A stretch of DNA of 64,000 nucleotides from CAG-964 sp902789345 (GTDB taxonomy: Bacteria > Bacillota > Clostridia > Oscillospirales > Acutalibacteraceae), in NCBI GenBank assembly GCA_052117325.1, contig JBQKJJ010000008.1. One strand, given 5' to 3'. The position numbers were made by a program, and so were the translations under genes. Shown one piece after another: positions 33,758 to 41,915 of this stretch. The notes under the pieces were generated by a model. That model had not been told where the DNA came from, did no database searches, and saw only the letters and a program-made list of their open reading frames with translations. Position 1 is the first letter of the stretch, and each line of letters opens with the position of its first letter.

Positions 33758-36088
33758 TTATTTGTATATGCAGGCAATAAATACATCGTAAAATCTTTGA
33801 ATAAAGCTGCGTTTTTTCTTGATACAGCTAACTGTAGCATCAATTAATTCAAGCACTTTTTCTGCTTGCTGTTGCTCTACAATGTGGTTGCTGTACCGTG
33901 CCGCTTGGTATATATTAAATGCCTGTAAGAATTTTTCTGTATATTCTTTAGTTATGATTATATCACCGGAATATATGTCCCTTTCTGAGTTAATATATTT
34001 AAACCTAATAAGCAAATAAACGCAAAAGCCAAAGCTGTTAATTGCCGAGGTTTTATTATCCTCTGTATTAAATGACGCATATAACCTTTTTCGTTTTAAT
34101 CTGTTTTTCAGCAAAATAAATACAACAGCAAACACGGCTAATAGTGCTATACCTAAAAGTAAATATATTATTATATTTATAAAATCACTGTTGCGCTGTA
34201 ATAGGCTGTCATCGTCAGGCTCTTGCTCGTAGCCCTCTGTAAGGTTATCCTGCTTAGAACTGCTGTTATTGCTTACACTGTTATCATTACTGTTGCTTGG
34301 CGAAATATCCTCTGCACTTTCCATTACATCAATATACGGCGGTGTAGTTTCAAAGGGTATCCAGCCTACGCCGTCTAAATAATACTCTGCCCATGCGTGG
34401 GAATGTGTGTCGTCAATTACAATTTCTGAATTTGACAGGGTGTTCTTAACATCGTTAGGTGTAATTAAATAACCCTCAACATATCGTGCCGGTATACCGT
34501 AATACCTTAACATAAGTGTGGCTGCAGTGGCAAAATGGACGCTGTAGCCTTGGTGGGTTTCCTGTAAAAATGCAGTGGCAAAATCAGCCGAACTGCCCTT
34601 GTCCGGCTCGGTGCTATACTCCATACTTGACGAAAGCACATTAAGTATACTTTGCTTAGCTGTGCTGTACTGCAAATGCTTTTCACTGCTCTTATAACTG
34701 CCTAACATTCCCTCAAGGGTTGTTTTGGCCTTTTGAGGAATATACAAATAATTTTCATAAACATAGTCACTGTAATGTGACTCAATATTTACATAGCCGT
34801 TAACTGCGGCTTTGTCGTCAATATCGTTATTATAGAGTCCTGCCAACAGGTTTGTATATTGCTTAACCTGATTATCAACCGCTGTGTAGGTATAACTGCG
34901 TTGTCCCAAAAAGCCCGAAATTACAGGAGCTGTATCTGCTATTTTATTTTTATTTACAGCGTCGTAACTACAGCTGTCAAGCTCATACGGGGTATACATA
35001 TACTGTGTTGACGCACCTACATTGTTTATTATAATCCGGTTTTCACTGCCGTTTTTATTTAACTGCTTTGAAAGAACCGAAAGCTGATTATAACCGTAAA
35101 AATCGTTCTTATGCAGCCAATAAAACAAATCAGCACTTTTATAAAGCTGTTTATTTTCCGGCTGCTGCCAGCTGTTGCCGTTATATGTACCGCCTACAAA
35201 GCCTCTTAAATAATATGACTGTGGATTGCTCATTACCACCTTTAACATTGGCTTATCAGTAGGCTTGTAGCTTTGTGCGTTATCAAGCCTACCTTGCGGC
35301 ATTGAGGCAGTGTTGCCGTAGAGAATATCATCAACACTGCTTTGTATATTAACCTTTAATCCTTCAGTAGATGCATTTAAAAAGCCAACCCCCCCCACAA
35401 CAATTACAGCAACAGTAAAAAAAACCATAGGTGCAAATGTTGCGGCTTTATTCCACACTGAATTACTCTTGCCCACAGCTGCCGCATTACAAAGCCTACA
35501 CTTGTACAATATTAAAACCATTGCCGAAAAAACAAGCACTGCCGAAATGGCATTTACCCCCTGAACAAAGGCAGAAAACAATACTGCCGCAACAGCCAAA
35601 GCAGCAGGCAAAACAGCAATGTTCTTGTTGAAGCACATTGCATTTAATAAAACCAAAACCGAAGAAACAGCTGTAAAAAGCAGGGTTGTTTCCACTGCCG
35701 ATGTTTCACTGCACTGTAGCTGTGGCATAATAACGCCAAAGCACTCCCCTACAGTATTAAGCAACCCGTTTACAGTGTTACCAAACACATTTACTATATC
35801 TACATTTACTATTAATAGCATAGCACCTGCTACAGCAACAGGAAGTAAATAAAATGCAATTTTAAATTTAGGATATTTCCCTACAACAAACATTACAAAA
35901 GATACTACAACTGTAGCTAAAGCTAAAATAACCTGACTACAGTCAGCCTTTGTTACAGTAACAAGCTGTTGCAGGACACCGAATGAAATAAGGAATGTAA
36001 CAACAGCATTTAACATTGTGCATACGGCTGTGTTATTATATTCACTTTTAACTACAGCCGATTTTATATAGCTATTGTTCTCAGTCAT
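33758..36088 (-). CDS. Transglutaminase-like membrane protein with Ser in place of catalytic Cys
   Basis: A 776-residue TgpA-type protein. Residues 20-235 hold about six to seven helices, then an extracytoplasmic segment, a transglutaminase-core domain at about 490-590, a Ser/Asn-rich linker, another helix near 640-660 and a cytosolic tail. In active homologues the core begins GYCxxFATAM; here it is HQGYSVHFATAATLMLR, with Ser516 (codon AGC at 34541-34543) in place of Cys. The His of DTHSHAWAEYY remains, and the usual DPTP reads ETTPP. Peptide cross-linking is thus doubtful. It lies after MoxR and DUF58 genes, the usual companions. Confidence 0.85.
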   Translation of the reverse strand: MTENNSYIKSAVVKSEYNNTAVCTMLNAVVTFLISFGVLQQLVTVTKADCSQVILALATVVVSFVMFVVGKYPKFKIAFYLLPVAVAGAMLLIVNVDIVNVFGNTVNGLLNTVGECFGVIMPQLQCSETSAVETTLLFTAVSSVLVLLNAMCFNKNIAVLPAALAVAAVLFSAFVQGVNAISAVLVFSAMVLILYKCRLCNAAAVGKSNSVWNKAATFAPMVFFTVAVIVVGGVGFLNASTEGLKVNIQSSVDDILYGNTASMPQGRLDNAQSYKPTDKPMLKVVMSNPQSYYLRGFVGGTYNGNSWQQPENKQLYKSADLFYWLHKNDFYGYNQLSVLSKQLNKNGSENRIIINNVGASTQYMYTPYELDSCSYDAVNKNKIADTAPVISGFLGQRSYTYTAVDNQVKQYTNLLAGLYNNDIDDKAAVNGYVNIESHYSDYVYENYLYIPQKAKTTLEGMLGSYKSSEKHLQYSTAKQSILNVLSSSMEYSTEPDKGSSADFATAFLQETHQGYSVHFATAATLMLRYYGIPARYVEGYLITPNDVKNTLSNSEIVIDDTHSHAWAEYYLDGVGWIPFETTPPYIDVMESAEDISPSNSNDNSVSNNSSSKQDNLTEGYEQEPDDDSLLQRNSDFINIIIYLLLGIALLAVFAVVFILLKNRLKRKRLYASFNTEDNKTSAINSFGFCVYLLIRFKYINSERDIYSGDIIITKEYTEKFLQAFNIYQAARYSNHIVEQQQAEKVLELIDATVSCIKKKRSFIQRFYDVFIACIYK

Positions 36089-36100
36089 TATTTCACCTCT

Positions 36101-37201
36101 TTATATTTCAATACAGCCTAAGCTGTCAATAGTATCCTTGTTAATTACAACACAGTTTTCATTTTCGGAACTATCAGTTGTAATAAATTTAATACCAACC
36201 TGCTCTGTTGTGCAAACCTTTTCGGTAAAGCACAGTACAGATTTATATTCATCTGTAATATCATCTACACAGTTAAAAATATCTTCTTCTGTTTTTTCAC
36301 ATCTTAACAGCTTAGGCAGGATTGCCGACAGGTCAAGATCATTTTCTATACAATTAAATACAGGCTGACTATTTTCTAAATAAACTACAGTATGAACAAC
36401 ACCATTTTCAATAAGCACCTGGCTAAGTGACACCATTACCTCTGCAAGCAATGAGATTTTATCGGGATTTTCAGGGACTGTATTATTAAATATAATAAGA
36501 GTACAGTTTTCTGTAGGCATACTGCCCTCTTTTACAATCAAGTTATTATACTTACTACTTAATTTCCAATGAATATTTCTTGGACTGTCACCCTTTTCAT
36601 ATTCTCGTAGGTTGTAAATTTCACTAATATCATAGCCCTGCATATTTTCGTCATACTGTGAACCGTTAATGTCATAACTGTTGGTCAGTAAGCCGGCTAA
36701 TGAAATATCATAAAGCTGTGGCAACACGGTTACAGCCGAACTCTCAAGCGGAACATACACGGTTTTACGGGTAAGGCAAAGTATATCATACAGCTGTATC
36801 TTTTCTATATTTATCTTAACAGCGCCGCACAGCCTGCTATTAAATTTTATAGGTACCTCTGCCTTGCTTTTAATTCCCATAAAAACTGTAGCAACCAATG
36901 GCGAGCTTGTATTTGTCAGTAAATTGGTACACCGGGCAATTATTTTAACACAGCCGCAGTAAACCTTGCTGTTATTGGTTAGTATAATTTTCCCCTCAAC
37001 CGTTTTCGATTTGTTGCAGGTATCAGGTAAAACCGCTTTTGCTTCAAGCTTTGCAGGCAACAATCTGCATACAATAAGCTGTATAACAGCAAATACAACA
37101 TAAAACAGCGCTACAGCAATAAGTGCCCCGTTTTCTGCATAAACCCCTGTTACATTCAGCAGTAAAACCGCCACAAGTGAAAATATCCACATTTTAGGCA
37201 T
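36101..37201 (-). CDS. DUF58 family protein
   Basis: A 366-residue protein with two N-terminal transmembrane helices (residues 5-45) and the DUF58 hallmark LREYEKGDSPRNIHWKLSSK at about 200-220, followed by a vWA-like domain (CTLIIFNNTVPENPDKISLL). DUF58 proteins pair with MoxR ATPases and TgpA-like transglutaminases, as here: the MoxR gene ends four bases upstream and the transglutaminase-like gene starts 12 bases downstream. The trio is thought to assemble or remodel extracytoplasmic protein complexes; its link with corrinoid uptake here is by operon membership only. Confidence 0.87.
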   Translation of the reverse strand: MPKMWIFSLVAVLLLNVTGVYAENGALIAVALFYVVFAVIQLIVCRLLPAKLEAKAVLPDTCNKSKTVEGKIILTNNSKVYCGCVKIIARCTNLLTNTSSPLVATVFMGIKSKAEVPIKFNSRLCGAVKINIEKIQLYDILCLTRKTVYVPLESSAVTVLPQLYDISLAGLLTNSYDINGSQYDENMQGYDISEIYNLREYEKGDSPRNIHWKLSSKYNNLIVKEGSMPTENCTLIIFNNTVPENPDKISLLAEVMVSLSQVLIENGVVHTVVYLENSQPVFNCIENDLDLSAILPKLLRCEKTEEDIFNCVDDITDEYKSVLCFTEKVCTTEQVGIKFITTDSSENENCVVINKDTIDSLGCIEI

Positions 37202-37205
37202 AATG

Positions 37206-38150
37206 CTATACTCCCTGTACAGACACAGACGGTTTATCTGTATTTTCTAAAATTTCGTTAATTACATCCTCAGCCGAAACATTGGAAATTTTAGCTTTTC
37301 TGCTTAACACAAGTCTGTGTGCCGTTGTACTGCAAAACACCTTGTCAACATCCTGAGGTATTACATAGTCACGGTCACTTAAAAACGCAGCCGCTTTCGC
37401 TATATTACACACAGCCAAAGCTCCTCTTGGGCTTACGCCAAGCTCTACAGACGAGTTGTTTCGCGTCTGTTCAGTCAGCGTAGTTATGTATTCATAAATA
37501 GAGTCGTCAACATATACATTGTCAACCTGCTTTTGTAGCTGAAGCACTTTTTGGGTATTTAAAACTGTTTCTACCTTGTTTAGGGGATTTTCTGTGTGGC
37601 GCTCCTTTAAAATACTAACCTGTTCTTTAAAATCAGGATAGCCCATTTTCAACTTTAACATAAATCTGTCAAGCTGAGAGGACGGCAAAAGCTGTGTACC
37701 GGCCGAGCCTACAGGATTTTGAGTGGCCAATACAAAAAACGGCTGTGGCAATGTATGGGTTACTCCGTCAACAGTTACCTGCTTTTCCTCCATAGCCTCA
37801 AGTAATGCACCTTGAGTTTTGCTTGAAGTTCTGTTAATTTCATCTGCAAGCAAAATATTTGTCATAACAGGGCCTTGCTGATATTCAAAGGCCCCCTTTG
37901 CCTTGTTAAAAATTGAAAAGCCCGTTACATCAGACGGCATTGTGTCTGATGTAAACTGTATTCTCTTATATTCAAGCCCTAACGCCTTGCTGAAAGCTAA
38001 GGCAAGGGTGGTTTTGCCCACTCCGGGTACATCTTCAAGCAAAATATGGCCCTTTGCAAGTATAGCCATAAGCACTTTTTCTATAATTAAATCTTTACCT
38101 ATAATTACCTTTTTCACTTGTTGTAATACAGGCTGTACGCTGTTTTGCAT
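37206..38150 (-). CDS. MoxR-family AAA+ ATPase
   Basis: A 314-residue ATPase. Walker A is LLEDVPGVGKTTLALAFSKA, Walker B ILLADEINRTSSKTQGALLE, sensor 1 FVLATQNPVGSAGT, and the C-terminal helical lid has GVSPRGALAVCNIAKAAA. MoxR ATPases act as chaperones that help mature or activate partner complexes, usually with a vWA/DUF58 protein, which follows four bases downstream. The gene starts six bases after the toroid-protein stop, so it is tightly embedded in the riboswitch operon. Confidence 0.93.
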   Translation of the reverse strand: MQNSVQPVLQQVKKVIIGKDLIIEKVLMAILAKGHILLEDVPGVGKTTLALAFSKALGLEYKRIQFTSDTMPSDVTGFSIFNKAKGAFEYQQGPVMTNILLADEINRTSSKTQGALLEAMEEKQVTVDGVTHTLPQPFFVLATQNPVGSAGTQLLPSSQLDRFMLKLKMGYPDFKEQVSILKERHTENPLNKVETVLNTQKVLQLQKQVDNVYVDDSIYEYITTLTEQTRNNSSVELGVSPRGALAVCNIAKAAAFLSDRDYVIPQDVDKVFCSTTAHRLVLSRKAKISNVSAEDVINEILENTDKPSVSVQGV

Positions 38151-38156
38151 ATTATA

Positions 38157-39809
38157 TCACCATTCATCGTTCTCCAGCTGTTGCTGTTTATTTGCCTTTC
38201 TTTTTTTTGCAATACCTATAAGCAGTACAATTACCAACAGCACAACCAATGCCGTTACTGCAACAGCCACAACTGTTGTGCTTTGCCGGGTGTTAAGCTC
38301 TGCCTGTGCCTGCCTTAGGTTATCTATACCTAAAATTTGCTTTTGGTCATATTCACTAAGCTTATCCGCCCTACTGCACAGGCTGTCAATAAGCTCCTTG
38401 TCCTCCTGCAAGATATTGTCAAAGGGGTACAATTTGTTGGCTATAATACTGTTAATATCCTCAATTTCAGTTCTTACCGAGGTCAAATAATCCAGCTTTT
38501 CTTTTAAATCCTTTTCTTCACTCTTGTAGCTGTCTGCATTATCGGCAACCAAAAGCTTTTTATACAGCATAAGCACTTTACTGTAATATTCTGTAGTTAG
38601 ATTTTCAGTCAAGTTTTTGTATTGCTGAACATCATAATCGTTAAATTCCACCTTAGAGCTTACCTTTTTGTCGGTGAAAATATTTGTAATTTCACCTGAA
38701 TTATTTTCATCTGTAATGTCATACAGGGTGTTATAACCGCCCCACATTCGGTACAGGGCACACAGGGAATACAAAACCTGCTGTCCTGCAATGGCATTTG
38801 CACTCTTCCCCATTGTATGAGAAAAGCCGCCGTTTTCTGCCTTAAAAAGCATAATTCCGTCTAAAACATTATTCCCGTTTTTAATAAATCTACTGTCATT
38901 TACAGCATCAATTTTACTGCAACACAGTGCCGTAAGCACCTGGGCTGTGCTTTCAGCGCAGGCTTCACCGTCCTGCTTAAAACTGCCGTCTGCCTGTTGC
39001 TGCTTTGAAAGCCAATTCACAGCCTTATCCACAGCCATATCTACTACATTATGCTTTTTATATTTTTCATATTTATCTGAGCTTTTATCGGCATACGGTG
39101 CAAGCGCCTGAACTGCCATTGCCGTAATATCTATACTGCTTTCACCATTATTTGTTGAAAAGCCTCCGTCGGCTGATTGGTAGGAAATAATCCCGTCAAT
39201 TATACTCTCTCTTGTGTTTAAAGCGCTATCGGGTACTGCATAATTGTTTGAATCAAGCGTAATTAACGCCCATATGTAACTGTTTACTCCTTGCTGTGAC
39301 AAATTTGCCCTATTGTATGTTCCGTCACTGATAAGGTTAATACTGTTGCCCTTTGTATCCTTTCCAAAGGCGGTAGGGTCGCCGCCTAATGACAGCACTG
39401 TAAGCGCAATTCTGTGCCATTCGGTAGACTTTGTTTTGTCAAGCTTATCAGCGGTTTTGTATTTACTTTCGACATAGTCCTGCAAAACTGTTAAATACGA
39501 GAAATAATCATCATCTATTCCCAAACGCCCCACAGAAAAAGCATACCAGTCACCTGCTGTAGTGCCTGCCGATACTGCAAGTGCCGACAGTAAATTTGAA
39601 TCTTTGTCAACACCTAACTGCTGTTTTTCCCAGTTAATTATGTTTTCTATTGTGGACTGAATATCCTTTTCATTATAATCCTTATGAGCCGCAAGCGCTT
39701 CTACAACAGACACACACATAACGCTAATGCATATAATTACGGCTAATACTTTCTTGGCAACATTACCATATTTTTGGATAATTATCTTCCTCGCCCCCTC
39801 TTGACACAT
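38157..39809 (-). CDS. Surface alpha/alpha-toroid protein, transcobalamin alpha-domain-like
   Basis: A 550-residue protein with a signal peptide (about 1-40), an alpha/alpha toroid of prenyltransferase/squalene-cyclase repeats (about 45-335), an alpha-helical stalk (about 380-505), and a transmembrane helix at 511-533 followed by a basic tail. Repeat cores are YQSADGGFSTNNGESSIDIT, QQADGSFKQDGEACAESTA and FKAENGGFSHTMGKSANAIA. The same toroid forms the cobalamin-binding alpha domain of intrinsic factor and transcobalamin. Its start overlaps the DUF4430 gene by 47 bases; a ribosome-like site lies inside this overlap, so the start is uncertain. Corrinoid binding is inferred from fold, riboswitch and neighbours. 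Confidence 0.82.
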   Translation of the reverse strand: MCQEGARKIIIQKYGNVAKKVLAVIICISVMCVSVVEALAAHKDYNEKDIQSTIENIINWEKQQLGVDKDSNLLSALAVSAGTTAGDWYAFSVGRLGIDDDYFSYLTVLQDYVESKYKTADKLDKTKSTEWHRIALTVLSLGGDPTAFGKDTKGNSINLISDGTYNRANLSQQGVNSYIWALITLDSNNYAVPDSALNTRESIIDGIISYQSADGGFSTNNGESSIDITAMAVQALAPYADKSSDKYEKYKKHNVVDMAVDKAVNWLSKQQQADGSFKQDGEACAESTAQVLTALCCSKIDAVNDSRFIKNGNNVLDGIMLFKAENGGFSHTMGKSANAIAGQQVLYSLCALYRMWGGYNTLYDITDENNSGEITNIFTDKKVSSKVEFNDYDVQQYKNLTENLTTEYYSKVLMLYKKLLVADNADSYKSEEKDLKEKLDYLTSVRTEIEDINSIIANKLYPFDNILQEDKELIDSLCSRADKLSEYDQKQILGIDNLRQAQAELNTRQSTTVVAVAVTALVVLLVIVLLIGIAKKRKANKQQQLENDEW

Positions 39810-41889
39810 AGCCGCCTATGTCTTTACCATAGGCCAAAGTATAACGCAAACACAGAGTGTCGCCGTCTTTTACCGGTACATCTGACAAGCCTCCACCTTG
39901 GAACGAGCCGTTTATAGTGTACATCCAGCCTGAGCCTTGCGTATAGTCATTTTCGCCTATGCTGTTGTTGTCCCTTGCACCGGTCCATGTTAAACCGTCA
40001 GAGTTTATATATTCAACAAGCTCACCGGGGATAGCAACATTCTCGCCGATACCCTGCTTTTCAATCCGGCTTAGGTAAAAGCCCTGCTCTGCAGTACCTG
40101 TGTAGTGGCAAATAAATCCAGTCGACTCAAGCGCCCTAAGTACAGCCTTTGCCGTTGTTTCACCCTGATATATATCTACCTTTTGCGGCGAAAGCAGATA
40201 GTTAAGCCCCAAAACATTAGCGTCAACACTTATTGTAACTGTACCTATTTTTTCGCCGTCTGCGACTGTAGTACAATTTATATTAAAGCTATAATCTGCG
40301 TACCTGCCCTCTCTATCGGTAAGCCTTATATCAAGTGTATTGCTGCCATTAGATAAATACAGCAAATAGCTTACATATTCTGATGTCCATTTATAATTAT
40401 ACTCTACACCATTTAGGCTTACTGAAATGCCGTCATAGTAAATTGCATTACCTTTATAATCCTCGGCCTTTACATCCAGTGTAAGCTGATTTCCTTTAAC
40501 ATTCATACCGCTGCTCACATTTGTGTATGTAAGCTTTGGAGCTGTTTGTGGTGTAGTTTGCGGAACATACTTCACTACAAAGCTTTTTTCCACTGTCAAT
40601 TCATTGCCGTTTACATTGTCTACAGCTTTTAGTCGAATGGTATTGCTGCCTGTTTTTAAATCTGCTATGTAGCTGTTGTTATTACCGGTCAGCACCCTGC
40701 CGTTCAGTTTTACACTTAGTCTTTCATTGCCGCTCCCGTTTTTACAGTAGGCGGTAAAGCTGTAGCTGCTGTTATGTACCGTAGTATTTTCAAGGGTTGT
40801 ATAAATACCAAACTCTTTTGTGGCAGTAGATACAACTGTAAAGCTTAGCTCTTTTTTATGACTGCCATACTGTGCAGACAGTCTAATAATATTTTCTCCC
40901 TGCTTTAAATCGGCGGTATATTCTCCGGCGTTATTTTGCAAAGCAGTGCCGTTGCACTGAACATTCATCGGTATTTCTTCGCCGCCCAAAACAGCATCGG
41001 CACTAAAGCTTATACTTTCACTGTCTACAGTACAGTCAGACAAGCTTGTATTTATAACAATGTCTCCCAGGTCAACATTAACAGTGTAATCTTTAAACAC
41101 CGTAATTTCCTTGCCGTTAGCGTCGGTGTATGTTACCTGTACACGAATACTATTTCTGCCCTCGTTTAAAAGCACCTTACCGCTAAACTGCGAAACTGCG
41201 CTGTCATTTACAAAAACAGTAAGTTCCTTAACATTTATCTTTTTGTTATTGTGCGTAATTTCAAAGCTGTAATTTCTGTTTTTAACCGTTTCACCGTCTT
41301 TAATTGTTGTTGTAAAGTATTCAATACCAACCATGTTATCAGACGGGGAATGTTCGTTATTTGATTTTTTGTTTGTCGCTTTTTCCGTCGGCACTGTTGG
41401 CAAGGCTAGATTATTATTGTCGGTACGATTTTCACCCTTAATATCTGTATTGTTGTTGACAGGTGAATTGTTTTTGCCTTGACTTTCACCGTTTACATTC
41501 TCAAAGTAATTAACTGCGTTAGGTATTACATAAGTTTCGCCGTTGCTTAAATTGTCACCTTGTGAAATATCCGTTGTTTTCTCCGTAACAGCAGTAGGCT
41601 GCTGTGATGTATTCTCTGTTACATCTTCAGCAGCCTTTGTTGCTTCTGTTGAATTGGTAGCGTTTTCAGCTTCGTTAATTGCGCTGTTGGCATTTTTTAA
41701 CGCAGCATCATTAACTGATAAATCACCTACACCGGACGGCGGCAAAAGCTTAGAAGCTTTTACATTGTTTAATGGATTTTCCGGTTCGGTCGTATTTTGA
41801 AAAAGGGCAAAAAGCACTGAACCTGCCACGCATAAAGCAAGAATTACCGCTGTAACTATATATACCGGCAGCTTTTTCTGTCTGAACAT
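39763..41889 (-). CDS. Ig-stalked surface DUF4430 protein
   Basis: A 708-residue protein: N-terminal membrane anchor (VYIVTAVILALCVAGSVLFA), a Thr/Asn/Glu-rich spacer to about 190, four tandem Ig/cadherin-like domains to about 545 (repeating motifs such as LNEGRNSIRVQV, LKQGENIIRLSA, LKTGSNTIRLKA, LSNGSNTLDIRL), and a C-terminal DUF4430 domain (SGWMYTINGSFQGGGLSDVP). The anchored N-terminus and long stalk would hold the transcobalamin-like domain out from the membrane. I start at ATG 41889, which has AGAAGGG upstream; ATG at 41907 lacks a ribosome site. It follows the propeller gene by 26 bases. Confidence 0.82.
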   Translation of the reverse strand: MFRQKKLPVYIVTAVILALCVAGSVLFALFQNTTEPENPLNNVKASKLLPPSGVGDLSVNDAALKNANSAINEAENATNSTEATKAAEDVTENTSQQPTAVTEKTTDISQGDNLSNGETYVIPNAVNYFENVNGESQGKNNSPVNNNTDIKGENRTDNNNLALPTVPTEKATNKKSNNEHSPSDNMVGIEYFTTTIKDGETVKNRNYSFEITHNNKKINVKELTVFVNDSAVSQFSGKVLLNEGRNSIRVQVTYTDANGKEITVFKDYTVNVDLGDIVINTSLSDCTVDSESISFSADAVLGGEEIPMNVQCNGTALQNNAGEYTADLKQGENIIRLSAQYGSHKKELSFTVVSTATKEFGIYTTLENTTVHNSSYSFTAYCKNGSGNERLSVKLNGRVLTGNNNSYIADLKTGSNTIRLKAVDNVNGNELTVEKSFVVKYVPQTTPQTAPKLTYTNVSSGMNVKGNQLTLDVKAEDYKGNAIYYDGISVSLNGVEYNYKWTSEYVSYLLYLSNGSNTLDIRLTDREGRYADYSFNINCTTVADGEKIGTVTISVDANVLGLNYLLSPQKVDIYQGETTAKAVLRALESTGFICHYTGTAEQGFYLSRIEKQGIGENVAIPGELVEYINSDGLTWTGARDNNSIGENDYTQGSGWMYTINGSFQGGGLSDVPVKDGDTLCLRYTLAYGKDIGGYVSRGGEEDNYPKIW

Positions 41890-41915
41890 TTTTTGCCCTT
41901 CTTTCATTATAAATT

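Noticed and set aside
37903..38490. 195-codon plus-strand frame across the MoxR/toroid boundary
   Set aside because: Spans the junction of two well-supported minus-strand genes; composition is that of an antisense frame.
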